64,000 bases of DNA, from the NCBI RefSeq assembly GCF_002160015.1, contig NZ_NFJT01000009.1, forward strand, positions 1 through 64,000, written 5' to 3'. The notes under the pieces are model-generated. The model saw only the letters and a program-made list of their open reading frames with translations, was not told where the DNA came from and ran no database searches. Every line of letters starts with the position of its first letter. Position 1 is the stretch's first letter. Below are positions 33,628-42,086 of the stretch, piece after piece. Both the position numbers and the translations under genes were made by a program. This stretch comes from Anaerofilum sp. An201 (lineage in GTDB: Bacteria; Bacillota; Clostridia; Oscillospirales; Ruminococcaceae).

Positions 33628-35280
33628 ATGATCGTATTGCAGGGACAGGGCGTGTCGAAGGGCATCGAATACGGCAGCCTGTATTTCTACCATCGCACCA
33701 ACACCCAGGTGACACAGCAGACGGTGGAGGATACGGCCGCCGAAGCGCAGCGTCTGGAAGAAGCCAAGGCGAAGTCGATCGCGCAGCTGGAGCAGATGGC
33801 GGAGAAAGCCCGCGAAGAGGCGGGCGACAGCGCCGCCGAGCTGTTTGAGACCCACGCGATGTTTGTGGAGGATGAGGACTATACCGGCGCGATGGACGAA
33901 CTGCTGGAGGAAGGCTGGAACGCCGAGTATGCGGTGCAGCAGGCGGGCGAGCAGTTCGCCGCGATGCTGGCCGCGATGGACGACCCGTATATGCGGGCGC
34001 GCGCGGCGGATATCCGGGACGTGACCCAGCGGCTGCTGAACAACCTGATGGGGATCGTGGAGGGCGGCATCGACGCCGACCATCCGGTGATCCTGGCAGC
34101 CGACGACCTCGCGCCCTCCGAGACCATCCAGCTGGACAAGAGCAAGATCCTGGCCATCGCCACCCAGGGCGGTTCCGGCAACAGCCACACCGCAATCCTG
34201 GCGCGCACGATGGGGATCCCGGCGGTCTGCGGCCTGGGCGACGCGCTGAACGAGAGCATGAACGGGCACGCGGCCTACATCGTGGGCGATACCGGCGAGT
34301 TGATCTTTGACCCCGACGCCGACACGCTGGCCGCCCTGCAGGTGCGGCAGAAAGCCCAGCAGGAGCAGCGCGAGCTGATGCGCACGATGGTGGGGCAAGA
34401 GGACGTCACGCTGGACGGCCGGCATATCAAGGTATACTGCAACATCGGCTCGCCCGAGGATGTGGACGCGGTGCTCACCAACGACGGCCGGGGCATCGGC
34501 CTGTTCCGCTCGGAATTTCTGTATCTGGCCGCCGAGGACTACCCCAGCGAGGAAGACCAGTTCCGGGCCTACAAAGAGGTGGCGGCCGCCATGCAGGGCA
34601 AGACGGTGATAATCCGCACGCTGGACATCGGCGCCGACAAGCAGGTGGAGTATTTCGGGCTGAACAGGGAAGAAAACCCGGCGATGGGCCTGCGCGCCAT
34701 CCGCATCTGCCTGAACCGTCCCGAGGTGTTCCGCACCCAGCTGCGCGCGCTGTACCGCGCGAGTGCATACGGCAAGATCGCCATCATGTTCCCGATGATC
34801 GCCAGCGTGTGGGAGGTGAAGGAGTGCCGCCGCGCCTGCCAGAAGGTGATGGAGGAGCTGAAAGCGGAGGGCATCCCGTTCGACCCGGAGGTGGAGATCG
34901 GCATCATGATCGAGACCCCGGCCGCGGTGTTCATCGCCGACGAGCTGGCGCCGCTGGTGGATTTCTTCTCGGTGGGGACCAACGACCTCACCCAGTACAC
35001 TCTGGCCTGCGACCGCCAGTGCAACGATCTGGGCAAATTCTTCGACCCGCATCATCCGGCGGTGCTGCGCGCGCTGAAGATGGCCGCCGACGCCGCCCAC
35101 AAAGCGGGCATCTGGATCGGCATCTGCGGCGAGCTGGGCGCAGACCTGAGCCTGCTGCCCACCTTCCTCGCCATCGGCATCGACGAGCTGAGCGTCTCGC
35201 CCACAGCGGTGCTGCCGCTGCGCGCGGAGATCCGCAGGAGCATTGCCAGCACCTGTACGCTGGATATGCTGAACAGTTGA
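33628..35280 (+). CDS. ptsI: PTS enzyme I (phosphoenolpyruvate-protein phosphotransferase)
   Basis: A 550-residue cytosolic enzyme that takes phosphate from PEP and passes it to HPr. Active histidine His187 lies in SGNSHTAILART; the PEP-binding C-terminal barrel includes GIGLFRSEFLY, EIGIMIETPAAV, FFSVGTNDLTQY and the catalytic cysteine in ICGELG. It is normal in length (about 570 residues in B. subtilis). It closes the PTS operon and is followed by a strong terminator. GGAGGAGAGTGCA precedes the ATG. Confidence 0.95.
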   Translation: MIVLQGQGVSKGIEYGSLYFYHRTNTQVTQQTVEDTAAEAQRLEEAKAKSIAQLEQMAEKAREEAGDSAAELFETHAMFVEDEDYTGAMDELLEEGWNAEYAVQQAGEQFAAMLAAMDDPYMRARAADIRDVTQRLLNNLMGIVEGGIDADHPVILAADDLAPSETIQLDKSKILAIATQGGSGNSHTAILARTMGIPAVCGLGDALNESMNGHAAYIVGDTGELIFDPDADTLAALQVRQKAQQEQRELMRTMVGQEDVTLDGRHIKVYCNIGSPEDVDAVLTNDGRGIGLFRSEFLYLAAEDYPSEEDQFRAYKEVAAAMQGKTVIIRTLDIGADKQVEYFGLNREENPAMGLRAIRICLNRPEVFRTQLRALYRASAYGKIAIMFPMIASVWEVKECRRACQKVMEELKAEGIPFDPEVEIGIMIETPAAVFIADELAPLVDFFSVGTNDLTQYTLACDRQCNDLGKFFDPHHPAVLRALKMAADAAHKAGIWIGICGELGADLSLLPTFLAIGIDELSVSPTAVLPLRAEIRRSIASTCTLDMLNS

Positions 35281-35297
35281 CTGTGTGATAAACAAAA

Positions 35298-35336
35298 AAA
35301 GCGCGTCCATCCATGCAGAGGATGGGCGCGCTTTCT
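35298..35336 (+). terminator. terminator of the PTS operon
   Basis: A 15-bp stem with one T-G pair (35298-35312 with 35320-35334). It begins AAA and ends TTT, so it may also act on the opposite strand. The 220 bp to the next gene show nothing else. Confidence 0.75.
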
Positions 35337-35558
35337 GTATCCAGACGGCACCGTGCGGACACAGGACGTTTCTGCAAAACACACAGCGCTTCGGCGGTCT
35401 GTGAGGGGATCTGCCGCCGAAAGGACCGCTCCCCGCAACAGCATGAATTCCCTCGGAATGTGCCGCCGGTCTGCCGGTGAAAGACCGGCCGACACAAAAA
35501 ATCCTTGTCCTTCCGCCGGCAGCGGCAGGCAGGGGAGCCCGGTGCTCGGAAGGCATTT

Positions 35559-36923
35559 TCACTCGGATGTTTTCCGGGAATTCGCCGCCTGCTCCACCAC
35601 TTTCTGATAGGGTCCGATGATGTACTGATTCATCTGGCCCTTCATTTTTTTCTGCACCGACGGGATGGAAATCAGTGCTCCCACCAGCTTCATCTGTAAA
35701 ATGCGCTTTTTCTGCTTCTGCGGGAAATCGTAGATGCCGTGCTCCTTGTAAAACTTGTGGTCGGCCTTCATCATCCCCTGCATGATGTAGATCAGGTCGC
35801 GGAAAATCTTCATACCGCCCACACCGTAAAAATTCGCCGGGCGGGACAGCTTTTTCTCCAGCGCAAACACCAGCGAATCCGCCAGAGTGCGGATATCAGC
35901 CGCGGTGTTTCCCTCGTCTGTGGCCACGCCGCACAGGTAATTTCCGCCCACTTCGCTGCGTCCCTCCACGATCATGCGCAGATTGCTCTCGTACTGATAT
36001 TCGCCGCTGATGAGATAGGCAATGGGGGTGCCGTGTGTGACCGTGCGGTGTCCGTTGCAAAACTGGCGGTCATCGTAGCACTTGAAGCTGGAGTGTGTGT
36101 AGTGGTCGGAGATGGTAAAGGCATATACAAAGGCGTCAGCGCTCTGGATTTTTGTGCGGAGGAATTCGTCAAAGCCATCCTTGTACACACATTTTCCGGT
36201 GACCGCGCAGCCGAAGCAGCCCAGACAACCGCCGGAAAAAGGAAACTCCCGCAGATTCACCACCCGGCTTTCGTAGGGCAGGGCCGCACGGAAATCGGCA
36301 ATCATGTTTTGAAGATTTTCGTCGTTGGGGGCGCAGTTGGTCACGATGACCACGTCTTTGCTCCGGCTCTTGGGAACAGAGGGCAAAGCGGGACGGTAAA
36401 CCTCCTTTGTGCGTTCGGGCGCGTGGACCGGAGGCACGGCAAACAGACCATGCGTGCAGGAAAAAATCAGCTGCTCAAAGAAGGCCCGTGCCTCTCGCTG
36501 TCCCTGCTCGGTGAGCAGGTCGTCCATATCGGCCGACAGTCCGCGCACCACTTTCATTCCCAGATCAAAGCAGTTTTCCTCCACATAGCGGTGGGCAGTG
36601 ACATCGTAAAAATGCTTGGATGTCGTGATCTGGGAAGCAAATTTTCCGGCAAGCTCCACGCCGTTTTCTTTGATGAGTTCGATGAGGCGGTGGAGCTGAT
36701 AGGGCGCGATAAAGGTGTATACCGGATAGGTAAACAGCAGCAGATCGGCCTTTTCCAGCTCCGCGCGCAGCGGGGCAAAATCCTTTTCATAGCTTTTGAT
36801 CCGCTGTCCCACCGGAACAAAGGTAAAGGTGTGCTCTGGATGCAGCGCCTGCAGATACAGAGCGGTGTGAACCGTGGTGGAGTTTTTCCCCTTGGGGCTG
36901 GCGTTCAATACGAGAATGTTCAT
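35559..36923 (-). CDS. double flavodoxin-fold NAD(P)H-dependent oxidoreductase
   Basis: A 454-residue protein built from two flavodoxin-like (FMN reductase/NQO) halves. The first opens MNILVLNASPKGKNSTTVH, the usual FMN phosphate loop. The second (from about 188) opens KDVVIVTNCAPNDENLQNM and has a CLGCFGCAVTGKC cluster typical of iron-sulfur flavoproteins or NADPH-dependent FMN reductases. A C-terminal tail (about 390-454) is basic and possibly membrane-associated. Redox partner unknown. It follows a PadR gene with an ATGA overlap, so it is most likely the PadR-controlled enzyme of a small stress-response pair. Confidence 0.7.
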   Translation of the reverse strand: MNILVLNASPKGKNSTTVHTALYLQALHPEHTFTFVPVGQRIKSYEKDFAPLRAELEKADLLLFTYPVYTFIAPYQLHRLIELIKENGVELAGKFASQITTSKHFYDVTAHRYVEENCFDLGMKVVRGLSADMDDLLTEQGQREARAFFEQLIFSCTHGLFAVPPVHAPERTKEVYRPALPSVPKSRSKDVVIVTNCAPNDENLQNMIADFRAALPYESRVVNLREFPFSGGCLGCFGCAVTGKCVYKDGFDEFLRTKIQSADAFVYAFTISDHYTHSSFKCYDDRQFCNGHRTVTHGTPIAYLISGEYQYESNLRMIVEGRSEVGGNYLCGVATDEGNTAADIRTLADSLVFALEKKLSRPANFYGVGGMKIFRDLIYIMQGMMKADHKFYKEHGIYDFPQKQKKRILQMKLVGALISIPSVQKKMKGQMNQYIIGPYQKVVEQAANSRKTSE

Positions 36924-37471
36924 GGTTGTTCCTCCAATTCACCAAGCAGCCGGGTATACCAGCCGATTTCAAATTCCGCGGCAGCAATGCCGTATTCGAT
37001 GGTGTATCCCTGAAAACGCAGCACCTGCGGCCAGTCGGTACCCGGCGGCAGCTCCCGCGCCTGTATGCAGCTGAAGCGGTCGCGGATCGTGCAGAGAATC
37101 TCCCGCATCTCCTCCAGCTGACGAATATATTCCCGGATTGCTTCCAGACGTTCCTCCGGCTTTGCCAGACCCGCAAAAAACAGCCGGGAAAGCTCCCTGT
37201 GTTTGTTTTTGTCTGCCCGCATGGGCTGTGCGATCCACGCGGAAAAAGCGGAACGCCCGGTTTCTGTGATGGAAAAGATTTTTCTGCGGCGTTTTCCGCT
37301 CATGGTTTCACAAGCGGTGATTTTGCCTTCGCTTTCCAGCTTCAGCAGAGCGGTCTGCACGCTGCCGGCGCTGGCAGAACAGATCAGAGCAAGATTTTTT
37401 CGGATAAACTGCTGCAGCTCATAGCCGGTCATCGGCGAGAGAATAAGCAGCCCCAAAATCAAATACTCCAT
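36920..37471 (-). CDS. PadR family regulator with C-terminal Vir-type domain
   Basis: A 183-residue regulator: winged helix at 1-80 (YLILGLLILSPMTGYEL, SAGSVQTALLKLESEGKI, KRRRKIFSITETGR) and a helical dimerisation domain with coiled-coil character at 90-180. It resembles the longer PadR-s1 class (PF03551 plus PF10400). Its promoter carries a dyad covering the -10 region, which suggests autorepression. It is translationally coupled to the downstream oxidoreductase. Confidence 0.85.
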   Translation of the reverse strand: MEYLILGLLILSPMTGYELQQFIRKNLALICSASAGSVQTALLKLESEGKITACETMSGKRRRKIFSITETGRSAFSAWIAQPMRADKNKHRELSRLFFAGLAKPEERLEAIREYIRQLEEMREILCTIRDRFSCIQARELPPGTDWPQVLRFQGYTIEYGIAAAEFEIGWYTRLLGELEEQP

Positions 37472-37483
37472 ACCATCACCCTT

Positions 37484-37529
37484 ATATATCGAATAGATAT
37501 ATTGTAGGCTTTGATGCGGCGTCTGTTAA
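37484..37529 (-). promoter_or_regulatory. promoter and operator of the second padR gene
   Basis: On the minus strand TTAACA (37529-37524), 17-bp spacer, TACAAT (37506-37501). A perfect dyad ATATATC-N5-GATATAT (37484-37502) touches the -10 box and covers the start site, a natural place for PadR autorepression. Confidence 0.7.
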
Positions 37530-37657
37530 GAGATGCAGGAAAAACACAGCGGCTGTCCGACCGGATTTATAAAGCATTGTGCCGGCAATTTAAACATTGC
37601 TTTCGCCAATGCCATTCCTGTAATTTGTCCGATTCCCAACACACCCGGCATACAGGC

Positions 37658-37696
37658 ATAAAAAAGCGCCGAAGCAAAACGAAGTTTGCTTCGGCG
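37658..37696 (-). terminator. terminator of the tRNA-Leu gene
   Basis: A perfect 12-bp stem (37667-37678 with 37685-37696) and 6-nt loop immediately after the tRNA, followed on the minus strand by a T run. Confidence 0.88.
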
Positions 37697-37783
37697 TGGT
37701 GCCGCTAACCGGGCTCGAACCGGTACGGTATTTCTACCGGAGGATTTTAAGTCCGCTGTGTCTGCCAATTCCACCATAGCGGC
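37697..37783 (-). tRNA. tRNA-Leu (anticodon UAA)
   Basis: An 87-nt class II tRNA with a seven-base acceptor stem GCCGCTA/TAGCGGC, D-arm TGGTGGAATTGGCAGACAC, anticodon loop CTTAAAA with anticodon TAA, a long variable arm and T-arm GGTTCGAGCCC. CCA is encoded. It has its own promoter and terminator. Confidence 0.95.
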
Positions 37784-37800
37784 AAAGATGTGCTTTGATT

Positions 37801-37829
37801 ATGATACAACAAGGCGGTACCATTGTCAA
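37801..37829 (-). promoter_or_regulatory. promoter of tRNA-Leu
   Basis: On the minus strand TTGACA (37829-37824), 17-bp spacer, TATCAT (37806-37801), about 17 bp upstream of the tRNA 5' end. Confidence 0.85.
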
Positions 37830-37936
37830 GCAAAAAGGCGTGCACATCCGCTGTATGATGAAAAGCCCCGGTTTCCTGTACAGGACACAAAGAGTCATCT
37901 GTACAGACCATTCACCAGGGCCGAAGCCGATTTTTG

Positions 37937-38686
37937 TCAAAAAGGACCCGCGCAATCCAAGACATTCGTGTAATGGCACATGGAACAGAAACTCTGGTAG
38001 GCAATCGCATCGCCGTCCAGAGAGACCGAAAATGCGTCCGGGTGCTGCGCATTCCACTGGCGGATAAACCGGTATAGGCTGTTCCACTCCGCCGGAGAAT
38101 ATATGCCCGGTTTGTAATACGCAAGAGTACAGTGCAGTGTGAGAGGGTAGGGAAGCGGGCGTATTTCTTCCAGACATCCGTACATGTCCTGTATCGCCCG
38201 GTGATCCGTTTCGCATACCGGCACAAAAAGCATTACGATAGAGCTGGATACCATGCTCACCATGCCCTTTGCAAACAGCCGCACAGAACCTCTGCCTGTG
38301 ATGTACGGCAGTCTTTCCCGCAGCTGTGTCCGATGCGCTTCTGCCGCTGCCTGAACATCCCGCTGCAAGGACGCCGCACACAGATCGTGCAGGGTGATGT
38401 GGAAGGTATCTGCCGGAAGCGGTTCCGCCAGCATTCCTCCTGCCGCACCATACAGCGAAGACTGGATATCCCCCAAAACCCGTTTTGCGTCTTCTGGGAG
38501 CTGGAACACAACGGTGTCGCCGTAAAAGGGCCGGAAGGAACCGTCGGCATACAACTTCTGCTCCAGTCCACGGGCGGTTGCAAGCGGCTCATTCTCCGGC
38601 GGAAAGCACGCCCGGCAGTCAAGAAGCTCCTGTATCCGCCGTTGATATGCGGAATAGCTTTCTTTCTGAATCGTTTTGCTGTCCAT
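37937..38686 (-). CDS. 2H phosphoesterase superfamily protein (LigT/CPDase-like)
   Basis: The 249-residue protein carries two H-x-T-x motifs, HITL (96-99) and HCTL (185-188), spaced about 90 residues apart as in 2H phosphoesterases. Members act on 2',3'-cyclic or 2'-5' phosphodiesters, including ADP-ribose 1'',2''-cyclic phosphate. It shows no signal peptide or membrane helix. It lies 22 bp downstream of an ADP-ribosylglycohydrolase and two genes from a NadD/NADAR fusion, so an ADP-ribose derived substrate is a reasonable guess. The family call rests on the two motifs and spacing alone. Confidence 0.65.
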   Translation of the reverse strand: MDSKTIQKESYSAYQRRIQELLDCRACFPPENEPLATARGLEQKLYADGSFRPFYGDTVVFQLPEDAKRVLGDIQSSLYGAAGGMLAEPLPADTFHITLHDLCAASLQRDVQAAAEAHRTQLRERLPYITGRGSVRLFAKGMVSMVSSSIVMLFVPVCETDHRAIQDMYGCLEEIRPLPYPLTLHCTLAYYKPGIYSPAEWNSLYRFIRQWNAQHPDAFSVSLDGDAIAYQSFCSMCHYTNVLDCAGPF

Positions 38687-38708
38687 GCTGTGCGCTCCTT
38701 TCGCAGGA

Positions 38709-39818
38709 TCAGTGCGGCGTATATTTGCAGAATATATATTTTTTCTCCCAGATCCCGTCGGGAGAACAGGTGTATTCGTTGATCTGGCAGTCGTGGTAAA
38801 GGTCGTCTGCCAATTCCGTCATCACATCCAGAAGCTCCAGATTTGCTGTGTATTTGGCGGGGATCGCCTGTAAACCGAGATAGGCGCCCAAAATATTGCC
38901 GGTAACAGAGCCGGTCGAATCGCTGTCCCCGCTGTGATTCACCGAGGCAATCAGCGCTTTGTCAAAATCGCTGGAATATTTCAGCGCGCAGTAAACCGCG
39001 ATTGCCAGCGTTTCCTCGGCAACCCAGCCTTCGCCCAGCGCGGCGATGGCTTCCTCGTCCGGCAGATTCTGCTGCGACAGCTGCACCGCTTTATCCAGCA
39101 GCTGTTCAAACGCGGGCAGATAGCTGTTTCCTTTAAATTGCCGATGGATCGACGCTTTCATGTCAGCCACGATTTCCGACAAAGAGAGATCGTCCCGATG
39201 GGCGGCAAGACTTACGATGTGGACCAGCGCAGCCGCAGGGATATATCCAAGGGGATGTCCGTGGGTGAGTGCGGCGGCTTCTGCACCGATGCGGTCGATT
39301 TGCTCCTGCGGCATCGTGTCCGCCGACAGATATAAGCCGATAGGAGCAACCCGCATAACGCCCCCGCAGCCCTTGCTGTGGTTGACCGGCTCTTCGGGGG
39401 TGCCGTATGTTTCCCCGGAAATCGCGCGCAGACAGGTGCCTCCGGGAGCGCGCGGGTGAAAAAGTTCCGGCACATTGACAAGCCAGGAATGGAAATCTTC
39501 CCCCTTCAGCGGGTAGGATTCCCGCTGTGTGCGGTACCAGTCCCGGTAACAGACGCCGATATAGGACGCATAAGAGCCCATAATTCCGCGGACACAGCCT
39601 CTTGTAGTGCCGAACAAAAGGCCGTTTGCGGTGAACAGGGTCATCTGGGTGTCGTCCGAGATCAGCGCTTTTCCGCCTTTCAAATCGTATTCGGCGATTC
39701 CCTGTTTGCCGTACATTTGTTTGATGGAAGCGCTGTCCAGAAATTCAACGGCATATCCCAGCGCGTCGCCTGCCGCTCCGCCGATCAGACACCCCCTGTA
39801 ACGATCCAAATCTTTCAT
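38709..39818 (-). CDS. ADP-ribosylglycohydrolase (DraG/ARH family)
   Basis: A 369-residue all-helical enzyme with the paired metal sites of the family: GAAGDALGYAVEF (15-26) followed by SDDTQMT (54-60), and NHSGDSDSTGSVTGN (294-308). These bind two Mg ions and cleave the bond between ADP-ribose and an acceptor such as Arg or another group, reversing ADP-ribosylation. All catalytic residues are present. No ADP-ribosyltransferase is recognisable in the window, so the ADP-ribosylated target is unknown. AAAGGAG precedes the start. Neighbours are a NADAR fusion upstream and a 2H phosphoesterase downstream. Confidence 0.88.
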   Translation of the reverse strand: MKDLDRYRGCLIGGAAGDALGYAVEFLDSASIKQMYGKQGIAEYDLKGGKALISDDTQMTLFTANGLLFGTTRGCVRGIMGSYASYIGVCYRDWYRTQRESYPLKGEDFHSWLVNVPELFHPRAPGGTCLRAISGETYGTPEEPVNHSKGCGGVMRVAPIGLYLSADTMPQEQIDRIGAEAAALTHGHPLGYIPAAALVHIVSLAAHRDDLSLSEIVADMKASIHRQFKGNSYLPAFEQLLDKAVQLSQQNLPDEEAIAALGEGWVAEETLAIAVYCALKYSSDFDKALIASVNHSGDSDSTGSVTGNILGAYLGLQAIPAKYTANLELLDVMTELADDLYHDCQINEYTCSPDGIWEKKYIFCKYTPH

Positions 39819-39959
39819 ACAATATACTCCTTTCCCGTTGCATTGCCGCAGCGATTGCCTGTGAATCCCCGTCCGGGGACATCTTCCCGTCTGTGCTGTG
39901 CCGTGCAGACAGTCCCTGCAAAACGCCGGACACAGTGCACCTTTCGCACAGGTTTTGTG

Positions 39960-41072
39960 TCAGGCAGTCCCGGCGATTTCATCGCGTACCTTCATCAGAA
40001 TTTTGCCCAGATGGTTTTCTCCCTTGCCGGTGTTCTGGTCGATTCCCCAAAAGGTATCGTGCCAGCGGTTACCCTCCTCCAAGGTCATGCCGCCGGTTTC
40101 CAGCAGCTTCTGCTTCAGGTCTTCATTCTGGGTGAATTTGGCCCGCACAATCTCCTCCATAATGCCGACCTTTACCTCTTCCCAGTCAGGACGAAGCGCA
40201 GTCTGCCTTCCCAAACGCTTCGCTTTTGCGGCGTCCATCGCGGTAAAAGCGAGCCGGTCCTCCGGCCGGACACATTTCTGTGCCTGAAAAGCCGCTTCAT
40301 TGTTCTGGTAGGTCAGTCCCTGATAGGTCACGGGCGCATCCCAGAAATTGCTCAGAAAGCGGTATTCATTCTGAAAAGAGGGCACACAGGGTGTGTTCAC
40401 CATCCCGTTTTCCCGCAGCAATTCCCATACGCGGGGATGACACAGTGTCTCGGCGGAGGGATCTCCAAGCCGCAGCTTGTCCCGCAGCGCTGAAGAACTC
40501 ACACCCTCCATGCCGTCCGGCGCGTCCAGCACCACAAACCGGTCACGATACTGCCGCAGGAAGGGGTGTGCTTCAATAGCGGCTTGGGGGTCTTCACTGT
40601 CCCGCCGGACAACAAGAATGCAGAACCGGTCCAGAAACTCGCGGATGCGGTGCCAGCGGGCGATAATCTCAATTTTGTCCCCGCCGGCCAGAAAGTACAG
40701 CTTCGCGTGGGGGTACCGTGTTTGCAGTTCCTCCAGCGTTTCATAGGTATAGGCCTTTTGGGTGCGATGAAATTCCAGATCATCCACACGCAGTCTGGCG
40801 TCCTCCGACGCCATCGCCTGAAGCATTTCCAGCCGAAGCTGTTCGGGGTATACCTCCTCCGGCCGGCGGAGTTTGCGCATTTTGTTGGCTACATACGCAT
40901 GGGAAGAGGGGACGAAGATCCCGTAGTCCGCGTCCAGCGCATCCAGCGCCGCCAGCAGCAGCGTTTGATGTGCCAGTGTCGGCGGATTGAAGGACCCGCC
41001 CATCACCACGATACATCCCTGCGGGCAGGGGTCTGCCGTCTGCGGCGTATACAAAGTACGGTCTGTTGTCAT
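39960..41072 (-). CDS. nucleotidyltransferase (NadD-like) fused to NADAR (YbiA-like) domain
   Basis: A 370-residue two-domain protein. Residues 20-222 form a NadD-like adenylyltransferase: GGSFNPPTLAH (25-35, with Thr where the first catalytic His of HxGH is expected), PEQLRLEMLQA and SSSALR (192-197). Residues 230-370 form a NADAR/YbiA domain: FLSNFWDAP, EAAFQAQK (Glu259), AKFTQNEDLKQKLL, DTFWG and ENHLGKILMKVR. NADAR enzymes cleave N-glycosidic bonds on ADP-ribose-like or ADP-ribosylated bases. The fusion suggests making or trimming an NAD-type dinucleotide. The ATG at 41072 follows AAGGAGGCGAAACAAG; the gap to the upstream lipoprotein gene is 80 bp. Confidence 0.82.
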   Translation of the reverse strand: MTTDRTLYTPQTADPCPQGCIVVMGGSFNPPTLAHQTLLLAALDALDADYGIFVPSSHAYVANKMRKLRRPEEVYPEQLRLEMLQAMASEDARLRVDDLEFHRTQKAYTYETLEELQTRYPHAKLYFLAGGDKIEIIARWHRIREFLDRFCILVVRRDSEDPQAAIEAHPFLRQYRDRFVVLDAPDGMEGVSSSALRDKLRLGDPSAETLCHPRVWELLRENGMVNTPCVPSFQNEYRFLSNFWDAPVTYQGLTYQNNEAAFQAQKCVRPEDRLAFTAMDAAKAKRLGRQTALRPDWEEVKVGIMEEIVRAKFTQNEDLKQKLLETGGMTLEEGNRWHDTFWGIDQNTGKGENHLGKILMKVRDEIAGTA

Positions 41073-41152
41073 CTTGTTTCGCCTCCTTGGTGCTCGCGCT
41101 CTCGCCATTGTGCAACAGGACGTGTTGCTGCGGGCGCAATATCAAACAGCTG

Positions 41153-42052
41153 TCAATAAATCCTGCCGTCACCGCCGCACCGCAGACAGTCCACATACCC
41201 CCGCCCGTTGCAACCGGAGCAGTCCTGCAGGGTTGGCTGATAGCCGACGTCATCGCCGCCGTAGTAGGGCGGGTCCACCAGCCGTTGTACGCTGCCGCTG
41301 CCATCACACACGGAACATTTTCTCTGGCCAACACCGCGGCATTCCGAGCACTGCTGCGTATTGGAAACCGGCGGAGTGTAGTCAATAGCAGGAGAATCAT
41401 ACCCACCGGCCGGAATATCTGCCCCACCGGTGTCGGCCGGCAAGTTGTTTCTGGTACAGGCACGGCAGGAAATGCGGTGGGTGCCGGAGCAGGTGGTGCA
41501 GGTCAGCGTGCCCGCGCCCAGACATTCCTCGCATTCCCAAACGCCATCTCCGCTGCACAGACAGACACTGGCGCCGGCTCCGCCGCAGTATGCGCATGTC
41601 TGATAGCCGGTTCCGTTGCACATCATGCACTTGGCGCGGAACATGGTGTATTCATCCCCGAATATACCGGTGCCCTGGCAGGAAATACACGTACTTCCCC
41701 CCATTCCATCACAGGCGGCGCAGGCATACACGCCGCTGCCATCGCAAGTGTTGCACACATACACGCCGTCTCCATCGCAGCTGCCGCAGAATACGCTTCC
41801 ATCCTCGCAGTCGGGACATTCCAGCACCCCTTCGTCGCCGCAGACAGCGCATACATCCGGCAGAGAAACCGGATCAGAAACGGTATCCGCAGGGTCTCGC
41901 TTTACTGTTTCCTGTCTGCTGTCCGCCGCAGCGGAGCTGCTCTGTGCTTCGGAAGTGTATGTTTTGGAAGGTCTCTCCTGTGCGCATCCGTTCAACAGAA
42001 GCAGTCCGGCTGCACAGCACAGGGCGGCACATGTTTGCAGTAGTTTCTTCAT
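41153..42052 (-). CDS. lipoprotein made of DnaJ-type CxxCxGxG repeats
   Basis: A 299-residue exported protein: signal peptide with lipobox LLNGC (Cys23), a Ser/Ala-rich linker to about residue 60, then some fifteen CxxC pairs, many as CxxCxGxG (CNTCDGSG, CMMCNGTG, CYCGGAG-like, CSVCDGSG, CLRCGGDG). This is the zinc-finger repeat of DnaJ, but there is no J domain, and the number of repeats is far above the four of DnaJ. On the outside it might bind zinc, unfolded protein or thiols. It lies 34 bp after a pseudokinase gene in the same orientation. No named family with this architecture comes to mind. Confidence 0.65.
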   Translation of the reverse strand: MKKLLQTCAALCCAAGLLLLNGCAQERPSKTYTSEAQSSSAAADSRQETVKRDPADTVSDPVSLPDVCAVCGDEGVLECPDCEDGSVFCGSCDGDGVYVCNTCDGSGVYACAACDGMGGSTCISCQGTGIFGDEYTMFRAKCMMCNGTGYQTCAYCGGAGASVCLCSGDGVWECEECLGAGTLTCTTCSGTHRISCRACTRNNLPADTGGADIPAGGYDSPAIDYTPPVSNTQQCSECRGVGQRKCSVCDGSGSVQRLVDPPYYGGDDVGYQPTLQDCSGCNGRGYVDCLRCGGDGRIY

Positions 42053-42086
42053 GATTTTTCTCCTCTCTGTTGTACCAAATCAATTC

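Noticed and set aside
37526-37777. 83-codon frame starting MVELADTADLKSSG
   Set aside because: It reads through the tRNA-Leu gene; this peptide is a well-known false call over tRNA-Leu.
37697-37783. tRNA-Leu as the integration site of the accessory block
   Set aside because: The block lies on the 5' side of the tRNA, whereas integration normally uses the 3' end, and I see no repeat of the tRNA 3' end near 49.2 kb and no integrase gene.
41153-42052. CxxCxGxG protein as a DnaJ chaperone
   Set aside because: There is no J domain or HPD motif, and the protein has a lipoprotein signal.
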